Below are positions 16,977-25,147 of a stretch of DNA of 37,935 bases, piece by piece; position 1 is the stretch's first letter, and the number at the start of each line of letters is the position of its first letter. The stretch is from DATGKK01 sp035294725 (GTDB taxonomy: Bacteria > Actinomycetota > Acidimicrobiia > Acidimicrobiales > Bog-793), in assembly GCA_035294725.1 (NCBI GenBank), contig DATGKK010000093.1, positions 1 through 37,935 of the forward strand. Reading direction: 5' to 3'. The notes beneath the pieces were generated by a model, which was not told the origin of the DNA, searched no databases, and saw nothing but the letters and a program-made list of their open reading frames with translations. Made by a program: the position numbers and the translations under genes.

Positions 16977-18842
16977 CTACTTCTTCACCCAGAGGTTGGT
17001 GATGTCAACGTAGCCGAGGTCGCCGTTGTACATCGCGTGGACGACGTTCTTCCCGATGAACTGGGGAAGCGCCTGGTAGAGCATCGGGATCCACGGCGGG
17101 TTCTTCGTCATGGCGTACTTGTCGAGCGCCGCCCAGTCGCTCGCCGCCTGGCTCAGCGAGACGGCGTGCAGCGCCTTGTCGATCCCCGCGTTGACCACCG
17201 GGTCGTTGTAGTCCCCGTAGTTCGTCGAGCCGGTCGTGTAGAGCCGGCCGTCGAGCAGCGGGCTGAAGAACGAGTCCGCGCTGTTGCCCATCCAGTCCGG
17301 GACCCACAGGCCGAAGGCCATGTCCCAGTGCGCCTTGTTCGACGGCGTCTCGAGGTAGTTGAAGTACTCACCCTGCGAGGGCTGCTCGTTGAACTTGATC
17401 GTCACGCCGGCCTTGGCGAAGTCCGACTGGAGGGCGGCGGCCTGCGCCGGCATCGGCGGGTTGTTCGCGTAGACAAGCGTGAGCGTGAGCCCGTGCGGGT
17501 AGCCGGCCTTGGCCAGCATGGACTTGCACTTGGACGGCTCTCCGGCGTTCCCGGGCGTGGCGTAGGTGTTGTACTGCTTGAAGCCCGTGATCTGCGGGGC
17601 GAGGATCTGGTTCGCCGCCGCGTTCACGCCGGGGCCACCGCTCACCTGGATCATGTGGCGCTTGTCCATGCAGTACTGGAGCGCGATCCGCACTGCCGGC
17701 TTCTGGAGAGCGCCTCCGTCCGCCGTGCTCTTCATGTTGAAGACGAGGTACTCGATCCCGCCGGCGAAGACGGCGAGGTACTGGGGCGAGGACGACAGCT
17801 GCTCGACGCTCGCGGCCGGCACCGTCGTGTCCCACTCGAGGTCGGCGCTGCCGGTCTCGAGCTGCTGCTGCACCGTGGTCGGGTTCTCGCCCTCGGTCAC
17901 CGTGATGGCGTTGAAGTACTGGTGGCGGAGCGGGTCGGTCGCCTGCGACCAGTACGGGTTGCGCACGAGGTGGAACGAGACTCCGGGGTTGTAGCCGCCT
18001 GGACCGAAGGAGGCGAGCGTGTAGGGCCCGTCGGAGATGAAGTGCTGCTCCTCTTGGATCGAGCCGGGGACCCACTGGAGGATCGTCGGCGGGACCGGGG
18101 AGCTCATCGGCATCGCCATGATGTTGATGAAGCTGCTGTTCGGCTTCATCAGCTTGATGACGACCGTCGTCGAGTTCGGCGCGCTCACGCCGCTGATGTT
18201 GTGCGAGTCGATGTAGTTCTTCAGCGCCTTCACCTGGGCCGAGGGCGACGTCGGCACCTTGATGGCCTGGAAGCCCGAGCAGTACGACTGCATGCCGGCG
18301 ATGTTGTTCTCCCAGTAGGCGAGCGGCGGCGCCGGCGACACCGGGTTGCACAGCCGCTTCAGGCCGAGGACCTCGTCCTGTGCGGTGACGGGGAGCTTGC
18401 CGGTCGGCTCGTCCCAGTAGATCCCGCTGCGGAGGTGGAAGGTGTAGGTGAGGCCGTTCGGGCTCACCGAGTACGAGCTGGCGAGGTCGGGGACGGGGGT
18501 CGTCGGGTTCGGGTCGGTCGCCGTCGTCTTGTACGAGACGAGCTGGCGGCTGAGCGCCCGGAGGATCTCGTAGGTCACGGTGTAGTAGGCGCAGCAGGTG
18601 TCGAGCTTGTCGATGTCACCCGAGCCCACGATCGTGAGCGTCCCGCCGTAGACGGGCTTGCCGCTCCCGAGGGCCGGGAGCTTGTTGTGCTCGCCGATGG
18701 CCGAGCCGGCGTTTCCGGTCGGCGTCGTCGCTCCACCCGTGCCGCTGGACTTGCCGCTCGGGCTGCTGCCGCAGGCGGCGAGCACGAGCGAGGCGACGGC
18801 GAGGAACGAACCGATCAGCGCTAGACGACTTCTCTGTCGCAT
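16977..18842 (-). CDS. dppA: Peptide/nickel-type ABC importer solute-binding lipoprotein
   Basis: Extracytoplasmic binding protein (SBP family 5), 621 residues. The signal peptide MRQRSRLALIGSFLAVASLV is followed by the lipobox LAAC, so the mature protein is anchored by a lipidated Cys. A Ser/Gly/Thr linker follows, then the two-lobe fold with the family pattern around TYTFHLRSGIYWDEP. ATG 18842 has AGGGGAG just upstream. It is the first gene of the operon dppA-DF-C-B, with its own 211-bp upstream region. The ligand could be oligopeptides, nickel or another solute; nothing in the sequence decides it. The symbol is by family only. Confidence 0.88.
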   Translation of the reverse strand: MRQRSRLALIGSFLAVASLVLAACGSSPSGKSSGTGGATTPTGNAGSAIGEHNKLPALGSGKPVYGGTLTIVGSGDIDKLDTCCAYYTVTYEILRALSRQLVSYKTTATDPNPTTPVPDLASSYSVSPNGLTYTFHLRSGIYWDEPTGKLPVTAQDEVLGLKRLCNPVSPAPPLAYWENNIAGMQSYCSGFQAIKVPTSPSAQVKALKNYIDSHNISGVSAPNSTTVVIKLMKPNSSFINIMAMPMSSPVPPTILQWVPGSIQEEQHFISDGPYTLASFGPGGYNPGVSFHLVRNPYWSQATDPLRHQYFNAITVTEGENPTTVQQQLETGSADLEWDTTVPAASVEQLSSSPQYLAVFAGGIEYLVFNMKSTADGGALQKPAVRIALQYCMDKRHMIQVSGGPGVNAAANQILAPQITGFKQYNTYATPGNAGEPSKCKSMLAKAGYPHGLTLTLVYANNPPMPAQAAALQSDFAKAGVTIKFNEQPSQGEYFNYLETPSNKAHWDMAFGLWVPDWMGNSADSFFSPLLDGRLYTTGSTNYGDYNDPVVNAGIDKALHAVSLSQAASDWAALDKYAMTKNPPWIPMLYQALPQFIGKNVVHAMYNGDLGYVDITNLWVKK

Positions 18843-18985
18843 CTTTCTCCCCTTGGATCGGGCCAGCAGGCTCGCTGCGAGGTCTCGTGCGGACCTTCGG
18901 CCGGCGGTGCTCCGTAACCACTCTGTCACACTGCGGCGCAGCTTTCCAGCAATTGCATCGCTCCCGTCGGGATTCTCCCGAGGAC

Positions 18986-19005
18986 CTGCTCAGCGAGGTG
19001 AGCAG
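18986..19005 (-). terminator. Hairpin downstream of pepR
   Basis: Perfect 7-bp arms CTGCTCA (18986-18992) and TGAGCAG (18999-19005) with a 6-nt loop, 49 nt after the pepR stop. No T-tract. It may end the rpsO-pnp-pepR transcript. The rest of the 211-bp gap shows no promoter I can place with confidence. Confidence 0.4.
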
Positions 19006-19053
19006 AGAGCTCGGCCCGTGAGCCTCGGAGGCGAGAGCGCCGGGCCAAGGGCC

Positions 19054-20295
19054 TCAGGCGGCGAAGGCGTCCTCGTCGAAGGGCCCGACGACGGCAAGGA
19101 CGCGGTCGGCAGCCAGCACGCGCCTTGCCACCTCGTGGACCGCGTCGAGCGTCACACCGCCGATCCGCTCGAGCATCTCCTCGACCGTGAGCACCTGGCC
19201 GTGGAGCAGCAGGCTCGAGCCGATCCGCGACATGCGGGCGCCGGAGTCCTCGAGGGAGAGCAGCAGGTCGGCGCAGAGGTGGCGTTGCGCCACCGCGAGC
19301 TCGCGCTCGGTGACGCCCCGTCTGACGAGGGCCTCGAGCTCCTCCTCGATGAGACCGAGCACCTCGCGGGCGTGGCCGGGCGCCGTCCCGACCGAGACGG
19401 CGAGCGCGCCTGCGTCGTCGTACGCGATCCGGTCAGACCCGATCGAGTAGGCGAGCCCCCGCTCCTCGCGCACCTTCTGGAACAGCCGGCTCGAGAGCCC
19501 TCCGCCGAGCACGTGGTTCAGCACGACGAGGGCGAACCGCTCCGGGTCGTGGCGGTCGGGCGCCCTCGTGCCGTAGACGAGATGGGCCTGCTCGGTGTCG
19601 TCGCGCCGCACGCGCGATCCGAGGACCGAGCCGCCGGGCGGGCGCCGCGTCGGCGGGGCACCGCCGTGCCGGAAGAAGCGGGCCTCGATCGCGGCCGCCA
19701 CGTCGTCGTGGTCGATCGAGCCGGCCGCTGCCACCACCATGTTCCCGGGCCGGTAGTGGGTGTCGAAAAAGCGCCGGATCTCGGCGACCCCCACCGCACT
19801 CACCACCTCGGGGAGGCCGAGGACCTCCCGCCCGAGGGGGTGGCCCGGGAAGAGCGCCTCGGCGAAGTCCTCCTGGACGAGGTCGGCCGGCTCGTCGAGG
19901 TGCATCAGCACCTCCTCGAGGATCACCTGCCGCTCCGCGTCCACCTCGGCGGGTCTCAGGGCCGGGTCCTGGAGGATGTCGCAGAGGATGTCGAGGCCGA
20001 GGCAGAGGTGCTCGGAGAGGAGGCGCACGTAGAAGGTCGTGTACTCCTTGGTCGTGTAGGCGTTCATGTCGCCCCCGACCTCGTCGACCACCTCGGCGAT
20101 CTCCCGTGCCGAGCGGTCCGGCGTCCCCTTGAACAGCAGGTGCTCGAGGAAGTGGGAGATGCCGGACTCCTCCTCCGCCTCGTCACGCGAGCCGGTGCCG
20201 ACCCAGACGCCGACACAGGCCGACGCCACCTCGGGCATCGACTCGGTGACGAGCCGGATCCCAGAGGAGAGCTCGGAGACCCGGATGCCGCTCAG
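19054..20295 (-). CDS. pepR: M16 family zinc metalloprotease (PepR-like), probable CTG start
   Basis: Zinc protease of the processing-peptidase/pitrilysin family. The inverted zinc motif HFLEH lies in GISHFLEHLLFKGT, about residue 48 from the CTG start, and the distal Glu ligand is in the VILEEV region about 75 residues later. The second M16 domain follows, with the Arg/Tyr region GGGLSSRLFQKVREERGLAYS. Total is 413 residues from CTG. The first ATG (20238) would remove the conserved strand SGIRLVTES. The only codon that can start the full protein after the in-frame TAG is CTG 20295, overlapping the pnp stop as CTGA. pnp-pepR adjacency is conserved in actinobacteria. Confidence 0.85.
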   Translation of the reverse strand: MSGIRVSELSSGIRLVTESMPEVASACVGVWVGTGSRDEAEEESGISHFLEHLLFKGTPDRSAREIAEVVDEVGGDMNAYTTKEYTTFYVRLLSEHLCLGLDILCDILQDPALRPAEVDAERQVILEEVLMHLDEPADLVQEDFAEALFPGHPLGREVLGLPEVVSAVGVAEIRRFFDTHYRPGNMVVAAAGSIDHDDVAAAIEARFFRHGGAPPTRRPPGGSVLGSRVRRDDTEQAHLVYGTRAPDRHDPERFALVVLNHVLGGGLSSRLFQKVREERGLAYSIGSDRIAYDDAGALAVSVGTAPGHAREVLGLIEEELEALVRRGVTERELAVAQRHLCADLLLSLEDSGARMSRIGSSLLLHGQVLTVEEMLERIGGVTLDAVHEVARRVLAADRVLAVVGPFDEDAFAA

Positions 20296-22700
20296 CGGTT
20301 GCCCCGGGGGCGGCGGCGGGGACCGCTATCGCCACCCTCGCGCCGGCCGGGGCGACGGCCGCCGTTGCCCGGAGCCGATCGCGGCTCGCCGCCGTCCCGA
20401 GGGCCGAGATCGCCGTAGGTCGCAGCGACCTCGGCGTCGAACTCGTCCTCGAACGAGGCGCGGCGAACTCCTATCCTCACGTCGGCGTCCCGCCCGGGAG
20501 CCGCAGGAGCCGCTCCGCCTGCGGGGGCGCCGTCGACTCCGGCGAGCGAGAGGGAGATCTTGCCCTGAGGGTCGATGTCGTCCACGCGCACCTCGACCTC
20601 CTGGCCGAGCTCGAGGACGTCCTCGACCCGTTCGACCCGCTTTCCCTGCCCGAGGCGGGAGATGTGGACGAGGCCGTCGCGGCCCGGGAGGATGTTGACG
20701 AAGGCCCCGAACTTCGTGATGTTCACGACCTTGCCGGCATAGGTCGCACCGACCTCGGCGGTCGGCGGGTCGAGGATGAGGTTGATCCTCCGGCGGGCCT
20801 CGTCGACGGCGGCCCGGTCCTTTGCCCCGATCGTCACCGTGCCGACGACGCCGTCGTCGTCGACGGCGATGTCGGCGCCGGTCTCCTGCTGCATCGTGTT
20901 GATCACCTTGCCCTTCGGGCCGATGATCTCGCCGATCTTGTCGAGCGGCACCTCGAAGCTCACGATCTTCGGGACGTGCGGGCCGACCTCCGCCCGAGGC
21001 TCGGCGATGGCGCCCCGCATGACCTCGAGGATCTGCAGGCGCGCCTCGCGGGCCTGGGTGAGGGCACGACCGAGCACGTCGGCGGGCAGGCCGTCGATCT
21101 TCGTGTCGAGCTGGAGGGCTGTCACGAACTCAGCCGTGCCGGCGACCTTGAAGTCCATGTCGCCGAAGGCGTCCTCGGCGCCGAGGATGTCGGTGAGGGT
21201 CGTGTACTTCCCCTCGGCGTAGACGAGTCCCATCGCGATGCCGGCCACCGGGGCCTTGATCGGGACCCCGGCGTCCATGAGCGAGAGGGTCGAGCCGCAG
21301 ACCGAGGCCATCGAGGTCGAGCCGTTGGAGGAGAGCACCTCGGACACGAGGCGGAGCGTGTAGGGGAACTCGTCCTCGGGGGGGATGACCGGCAGGAGGG
21401 CCCGCTCGGCGAGGAGACCGTGGCCGATCTCCCGCCGCTTCGGGCCGCGCATGAAGCCGGTCTCCCCGGTCGAGAACGGCGGGAAGTTGTAGTGGTGCAT
21501 GTACCGCTTGGTCTCGTCGATCCCGATCGTGTCGAGGAGCTGGTTCATGCGGGGCATCCCGAGGGTGGTGACGTTCAGCACCTGGGTGTCACCCCGCTGG
21601 AACAAGCCGGAGCCGTGCGCGGTCGGGATGAGGCCGACCTCGGCCGAGAGAGGACGGATGTCGGTCGGTCCCCGCCCGTCGATGCGGACGCCCTCCTCGA
21701 CGATGCGTCGCCGGACGATCTTCTTCGTGAGGGCCCGGATGGCCGCCCTCACCTCCCGCTCGCGGTCCCCGAGCTCCTCGGCGAGCTCCTCGACGACCTG
21801 CTCGGTGGCGGCGTCGAGCGCCCCGTTGCGCTCCGCCTTTCCCGGCACGGCGTTCGCCTTCGCGATCAGCTCCTCCCCGACCGCGATCACGCGCTCGAGC
21901 ACGTCCTCGCCGTAGTCGACGAACAGCTCGAAGGGGATCGTCTCGATCGGTCCGACCTTCGCGACGAGCTGGCGCTGGAGCGCGATGGACTCCCGGATCC
22001 AGGCCTTCGCCTGCTCGAGCCCCCCGGCGATGACCTCCTCGGTGACCTTCGGGGCCCCCTGCTCGTAGAACTGCCACGCCTTCTCGGTGCCGCCGGCCTC
22101 CACCATCATGATGGCGACCTCGGCGTCCGGTTCCTCCCCAAGGGCGCGGCCCGCCACGACGAGCTCGAAGGTGGACTCGTCCCCCTCCTGGTAGGTCGGG
22201 TGGGGGAGCCACGTCCCCTCCGTCGAGTAGGCGATCCGCACGGCTCCGATGGGACCGTCGAAGGGGATCCCAGAGATCAGGAGGGCCGCCGAGGCGCCGT
22301 TGATGGCGAGCACGTCGTGGGGGTTCTCGAGATCGGCGCCGAACACGGTGCCGACGATGTGCACCTCGTTGCGAAAGCCCTCGGGGAACGAGGGCCGGAG
22401 CGGCCGGTCGATGAGACGGTCGATGAGGATCGCCTGGTCGGTCGCCCTCCCCTCGCGGCGGAAGAACGAGCCGGGGATCTTGCCCGCCGCGTACATCCGC
22501 TCCTCGATGTCGACCGTGAGGGGGAAGAAGTCCGTGCCCTCCCGCACCTTGCGGGCCGCAGTCGCCGTCACGAGGACGATCGTGTCGCCGAGTCGGGCGA
22601 GCACTGCCCCGTCCGCCTGGCCGGCCAGCTTGCCGGTCTCGAAGGACAGGGTCTTGTCGGTGCCGCTCACGGGCGCCGACACGGTGATGGCCTCAGCCAT
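20292..22700 (-). CDS. pnp: Polyribonucleotide nucleotidyltransferase
   Basis: Phosphorolytic 3'-5' exoribonuclease and RNA tailing enzyme. The 802-residue chain has two RNase PH domains (about 10-230 and 330-550) joined by an alpha-helical domain. The second has FMRGPKRREIGHGLLAERAL and the region with VLSSNGSTSMASVCG. A KH domain (KIGEIIGPKGKVI, near 585), an S1 domain (GKVVNITKFGAFVNI, near 655) and a long Gly/Arg-rich tail, typical of actinobacteria, complete it. ATG 22700 has AAGGAG 4 nt upstream. It follows rpsO by 197 bp containing two strong RNA structures that may be decay or control points. Confidence 0.96.
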   Translation of the reverse strand: MAEAITVSAPVSGTDKTLSFETGKLAGQADGAVLARLGDTIVLVTATAARKVREGTDFFPLTVDIEERMYAAGKIPGSFFRREGRATDQAILIDRLIDRPLRPSFPEGFRNEVHIVGTVFGADLENPHDVLAINGASAALLISGIPFDGPIGAVRIAYSTEGTWLPHPTYQEGDESTFELVVAGRALGEEPDAEVAIMMVEAGGTEKAWQFYEQGAPKVTEEVIAGGLEQAKAWIRESIALQRQLVAKVGPIETIPFELFVDYGEDVLERVIAVGEELIAKANAVPGKAERNGALDAATEQVVEELAEELGDREREVRAAIRALTKKIVRRRIVEEGVRIDGRGPTDIRPLSAEVGLIPTAHGSGLFQRGDTQVLNVTTLGMPRMNQLLDTIGIDETKRYMHHYNFPPFSTGETGFMRGPKRREIGHGLLAERALLPVIPPEDEFPYTLRLVSEVLSSNGSTSMASVCGSTLSLMDAGVPIKAPVAGIAMGLVYAEGKYTTLTDILGAEDAFGDMDFKVAGTAEFVTALQLDTKIDGLPADVLGRALTQAREARLQILEVMRGAIAEPRAEVGPHVPKIVSFEVPLDKIGEIIGPKGKVINTMQQETGADIAVDDDGVVGTVTIGAKDRAAVDEARRRINLILDPPTAEVGATYAGKVVNITKFGAFVNILPGRDGLVHISRLGQGKRVERVEDVLELGQEVEVRVDDIDPQGKISLSLAGVDGAPAGGAAPAAPGRDADVRIGVRRASFEDEFDAEVAATYGDLGPRDGGEPRSAPGNGGRRPGRREGGDSGPRRRPRGNR

Positions 22701-22739
22701 GACACTCCTTGCGTTCGGGGCGCCCGCACCGGCCAGTTC

Positions 22740-22785
22740 CCAGTCGTCGAGCTCCAGGGCGCGTGCCCGGGGGCCCGGCGACTGG
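22740..22785 (-). other. Long-range inverted repeat in the pnp leader
   Basis: Arms CCAGTCG (22740-22746) and CGACTGG (22779-22785), 32 nt apart. The loop holds further GC-rich self-complementary sequence (CCGGGCCCCCGG on the RNA strand). It ends about 40 nt before the pnp start codon. Confidence 0.4.
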
Positions 22786-22820
22786 CAGCTGACAACCTGC
22801 TGGCGCCGTGTTCTCTTACA

Positions 22821-22852
22821 GGCGCCGCGACGGGCCTCGCGGCCCCGGCGCC
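22821..22852 (-). other. Compound hairpin between rpsO and pnp
   Basis: On the transcript: GGCGCCG, GGGCC, a GCGA (GNRA-type) loop, GGCCC, a 4-nt bulge, CGGCGCC. That is a 7-bp outer and a 5-bp inner stem, 45 nt after the rpsO stop. It may be an attenuator, an RNase III-like site or a protein-binding structure; in E. coli the pnp leader is an RNase III/PNPase autoregulation site. Confidence 0.55.
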
Positions 22853-22897
22853 CCTATGTCACGGGCGACCAGGCCGCCCGAGCCGTTGCCGCCCTGG

Positions 22898-23155
22898 CTA
22901 GCGCCGGATGCCGAGCCGGGCGATGAGAGCCCGGTACCGGTCGACGTCGTTCGCCTTCACGTAGTCGAGGAGGCGGCGGCGACGTCCGATCATCTTCATG
23001 AGCCCCCGGCGGGTGTGGTGGTCACCGCGGTGGACCTTCAGGTGCTCGGTGAGGTGGTTGATCCGCTCGGTGAGGAGCGCCACCTGGACCTCCGGTGAGC
23101 CGGTGTCCGTCTCGTGAAGCCGGTGCTCGGCGATCGTCGCCGCTTTGTCGGGCAT
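22898..23155 (-). CDS. rpsO: 30S ribosomal protein S15
   Basis: Small-subunit protein that binds 16S rRNA helices 20-22 and helps platform assembly. The 85-residue protein is standard: HRLHETDTGSPEVQVALLTE at about 10-29, HLKVHRGDHHTRRGL at about 38-52, and the basic C-terminus RRRRLLDYVK. ATG 23155 has AGAAGG about 14 nt upstream, a long spacing. The predicted start of transcription is about 108 nt upstream, leaving a structured leader that could bind S15 itself. Confidence 0.97.
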   Translation of the reverse strand: MPDKAATIAEHRLHETDTGSPEVQVALLTERINHLTEHLKVHRGDHHTRRGLMKMIGRRRRLLDYVKANDVDRYRALIARLGIRR

Positions 23156-23224
23156 GCGTGTTGGCGTGACCTTCTTCTGGTACCGGCCGGTCGCGTCGGG
23201 CCGGCGGCGGGAAGCAACGGAACC

Positions 23225-23242
23225 GCCGCCGCGCGAGGCGGC
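23225..23242 (-). other. Second hairpin of the rpsO leader
   Basis: GCCGCC-GCGCGA-GGCGGC, a 6-bp stem with a 6-nt loop, located in the leader between the UUCG hairpin and the ribosome-binding site. Confidence 0.4.
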
Positions 23243-23247
23243 AAGCG

Positions 23248-23263
23248 GCCAGCCGAAGCTGAC
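23248..23263 (-). promoter_or_regulatory. UUCG-capped hairpin at the 5' end of the rpsO leader
   Basis: On the transcript GUCAGC-UUCG-GCUGGC: six pairs including one G-U, closed C-G around a UUCG tetraloop. It begins about where transcription should start after the -10 at 23270-23275. It may serve transcript stability or S15 feedback; the role is inferred. Confidence 0.45.
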
Positions 23264-23321
23264 GGGGCCATCGTAGCAGGCCGGCGGCCCGGACCACCCG
23301 CAGCCGCTGGCTGACGGGGCC
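23258..23321. repeat. 12-bp direct repeat flanking the rpsO promoter
   Basis: GCTGACGGGGCC occurs at 23258-23269 and 23310-23321, 52 bp apart. On the transcribed strand both copies are followed by a short self-complementary element (CAGCC-AGC-GGCTG after the first, CAGC-TTCG-GCTG after the second). Confidence 0.5.
23270..23275 (-). promoter_or_regulatory. -10 element of the rpsO promoter
   Basis: Minus strand TACGAT preceded by TGC (extended -10 style, TGCTACGAT). No clear -35. It stands between the priA stop and rpsO and predicts a leader of about 108 nt. Confidence 0.5.
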
Positions 23322-23329
23322 GCCCGGCC

Positions 23330-25147
23330 TCAGAGGTCGACCGGGTTGAGCTCCACCCGTACGTTGAGCCCCACCCAGCCGGCCGGGTCCGCAACAGCGA
23401 GGTCGCTCAGCACCTCGGCCAGGCCCTCCTCCGACGCCGCCCGCAACAGGTAGCCGGCGCCGTGCGAGACCGCGGTGACTGAGGCGGGGAGCCGGGCGAC
23501 GAGCGCGGCGGCGCCCTCCCCGGACACAGCAGCGAGGCCGGCGTACGGCGGGAGCGAGAGCAGGCGGCGCCGTTGCCGCTCGGCCTCGGCGACGAGACCG
23601 GGGTCGCCGAGGCTGGCCGCCCGGACCACCTCGTGGTCGGGAAGGCTCGTCCGCACGACGACGAGGCCGCCCGCGCTCCGGCTCACGAGACGGACCGAGC
23701 GGGCGAGGAGCGCGAGGGCGTCCTCGCCAGCGCGAAGCCGCGGCGCCAGCAGCTCCTGGTCGAAGTCGAGCCAGACGACGAGGGCGGCCCGGCGGAGGCG
23801 ATGGAGGGCGGCCTGGGTGCCGACGATCACGGGCGTCGCCGGCGGCTCGGCCGCCGGCCCGCTCATCTCCCCCACCTCGAGTCCGGTCACCGCCGCGAGC
23901 TGCTCGCGGGCTCGGCTCACGCCGGGGCGGGCGATGCGAAGGCGGGCCGAGCCGCACGAGGGGCAGACCGCCGCCTGCACGTCCCCGCAGCGTGGGCAGA
24001 CGAGGTCGCCGACCTCGCCGTCGGCCGGGCGGTCGAGCTGGGCCTGAGCGGCTCCGCAACGGGGGCAGCGCTGGAGGGAGCGGCACGAGGCACAGCTGAG
24101 GAGCCGCGCCCTCCCCACCCGGTTGAGCAGGCAGACCACGGGTCCGCCGCCCCGCCGGGCTGCGTCGCGGATCCACGAGACGAGCCTCGCCGGGTAGCCC
24201 CGCTCGGAGGGGTCTTCGGCTCGGGTGTCCAGCACCGCGATCGCCCCCCACCCCCGGCGCTCGAACGCCGGCGGGAAGGCGACGAGCGCCCGGCCAGGGA
24301 CCTCGAGCAGCTCGAGGCTCGGACAGGGCGTCACGAGCACGGCGGGCCGGCCGGAGAGCCGGGCGCGGGCGGCGGCCACCTCGCGGGCGTCGAAGGTCGG
24401 TGCCCTCGGGGAGCGGTAGGCGCCCGCATGGGCGTCGAGCACGAGCGTGATCGAGGGGGTCGCGGGGGCGAACGCAGCGTTCCTCGTTCCGACGACGACG
24501 TCGGTGGTGGCGGTGGCGGCGAGCGCCCACTCCTCGGGGAGGCAGGCGACGCTGCGCCCGAGGCGGCGCAGCCACGAGGCGAGCCGGTCGACGTCCTCTC
24601 TCGCCTCGACAAGGACGAGCACCGGGCCGGCGCCGGCGGCCGGATGCTCGAGGGCCGCCTCGACCACCGGAAGGCGCTCGGCCGCCGGCGGGAGGCGCAC
24701 GACGGCGGACTCCGCTGCGACGGCCCGGCCGAAGGCCTCGGCGACGTAGTCCGCCACCTTGCTCGGAACGTGCTCCGTCGAAGTCCCGCTCCCCGGGGCC
24801 GGCGGCGGTGCCGGGAGCCGCCGGACGACCTGCTCCGGGGAGGCCGCCACGAGCAGAGGGCGGAGCCGCCCCGCGTAGCGGCGTGCGAAGTGCCGGCAGA
24901 GCTCGACCACCTCAGGAGGCGGCCCCACGGAGACGATCTCGTGGAGCTCCTGGAGCTCGACGCCGGGCGGCGCCGGCGTGGAGGCGAGCACCCACCCCCG
25001 CACGCGGCGGCCGTGCAGCGGCACCCGGACGATCGTGCCCGGGAGCAGCAGGCTGCCCGCAGGGGCGAGGTAGTGAAAGGTCCGGTCGAGGCCGGTGACG
25101 TCCGGGAGGACCTCGACGGTGCCCCCGGCGGGCTCTCGGGCGCTCAG
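23330..25147 (-). CDS. priA: PriA-like replication restart protein without helicase motifs, probable CTG start
   Basis: The 605-residue protein has the N-terminal DNA 3'-end-binding fold (VLPDVTGLDRTFHYLAP ... VRVPLHGRRVRGWVLAS), a degenerate helicase core, and four CxxC pairs (CASC, CPRC, CPRC, CPSC; about residues 345-400) for two zinc ions. The Walker A GSGKT is absent, and the usual DEEH box reads LDAHAGAYRSP, so ATP-driven unwinding is not expected; actinobacterial PriA proteins are known to lack these residues. The start is odd: no ATG/GTG/TTG lies between the metK stop and the N-terminal domain. The best candidate is CTG 25147, overlapping the metK stop as CTGA. It is the last gene of the mihF-priA block. 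Confidence 0.85.
   Translation of the reverse strand: MSAREPAGGTVEVLPDVTGLDRTFHYLAPAGSLLLPGTIVRVPLHGRRVRGWVLASTPAPPGVELQELHEIVSVGPPPEVVELCRHFARRYAGRLRPLLVAASPEQVVRRLPAPPPAPGSGTSTEHVPSKVADYVAEAFGRAVAAESAVVRLPPAAERLPVVEAALEHPAAGAGPVLVLVEAREDVDRLASWLRRLGRSVACLPEEWALAATATTDVVVGTRNAAFAPATPSITLVLDAHAGAYRSPRAPTFDAREVAAARARLSGRPAVLVTPCPSLELLEVPGRALVAFPPAFERRGWGAIAVLDTRAEDPSERGYPARLVSWIRDAARRGGGPVVCLLNRVGRARLLSCASCRSLQRCPRCGAAQAQLDRPADGEVGDLVCPRCGDVQAAVCPSCGSARLRIARPGVSRAREQLAAVTGLEVGEMSGPAAEPPATPVIVGTQAALHRLRRAALVVWLDFDQELLAPRLRAGEDALALLARSVRLVSRSAGGLVVVRTSLPDHEVVRAASLGDPGLVAEAERQRRRLLSLPPYAGLAAVSGEGAAALVARLPASVTAVSHGAGYLLRAASEEGLAEVLSDLAVADPAGWVGLNVRVELNPVDL

Noticed and set aside
18843..18929. Longer start for the DppA lipoprotein
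   Set aside because: The extension would place a basic, non-hydrophobic stretch before the signal peptide; ATG 18842 has a strong ribosome-binding site and a textbook lipoprotein signal.
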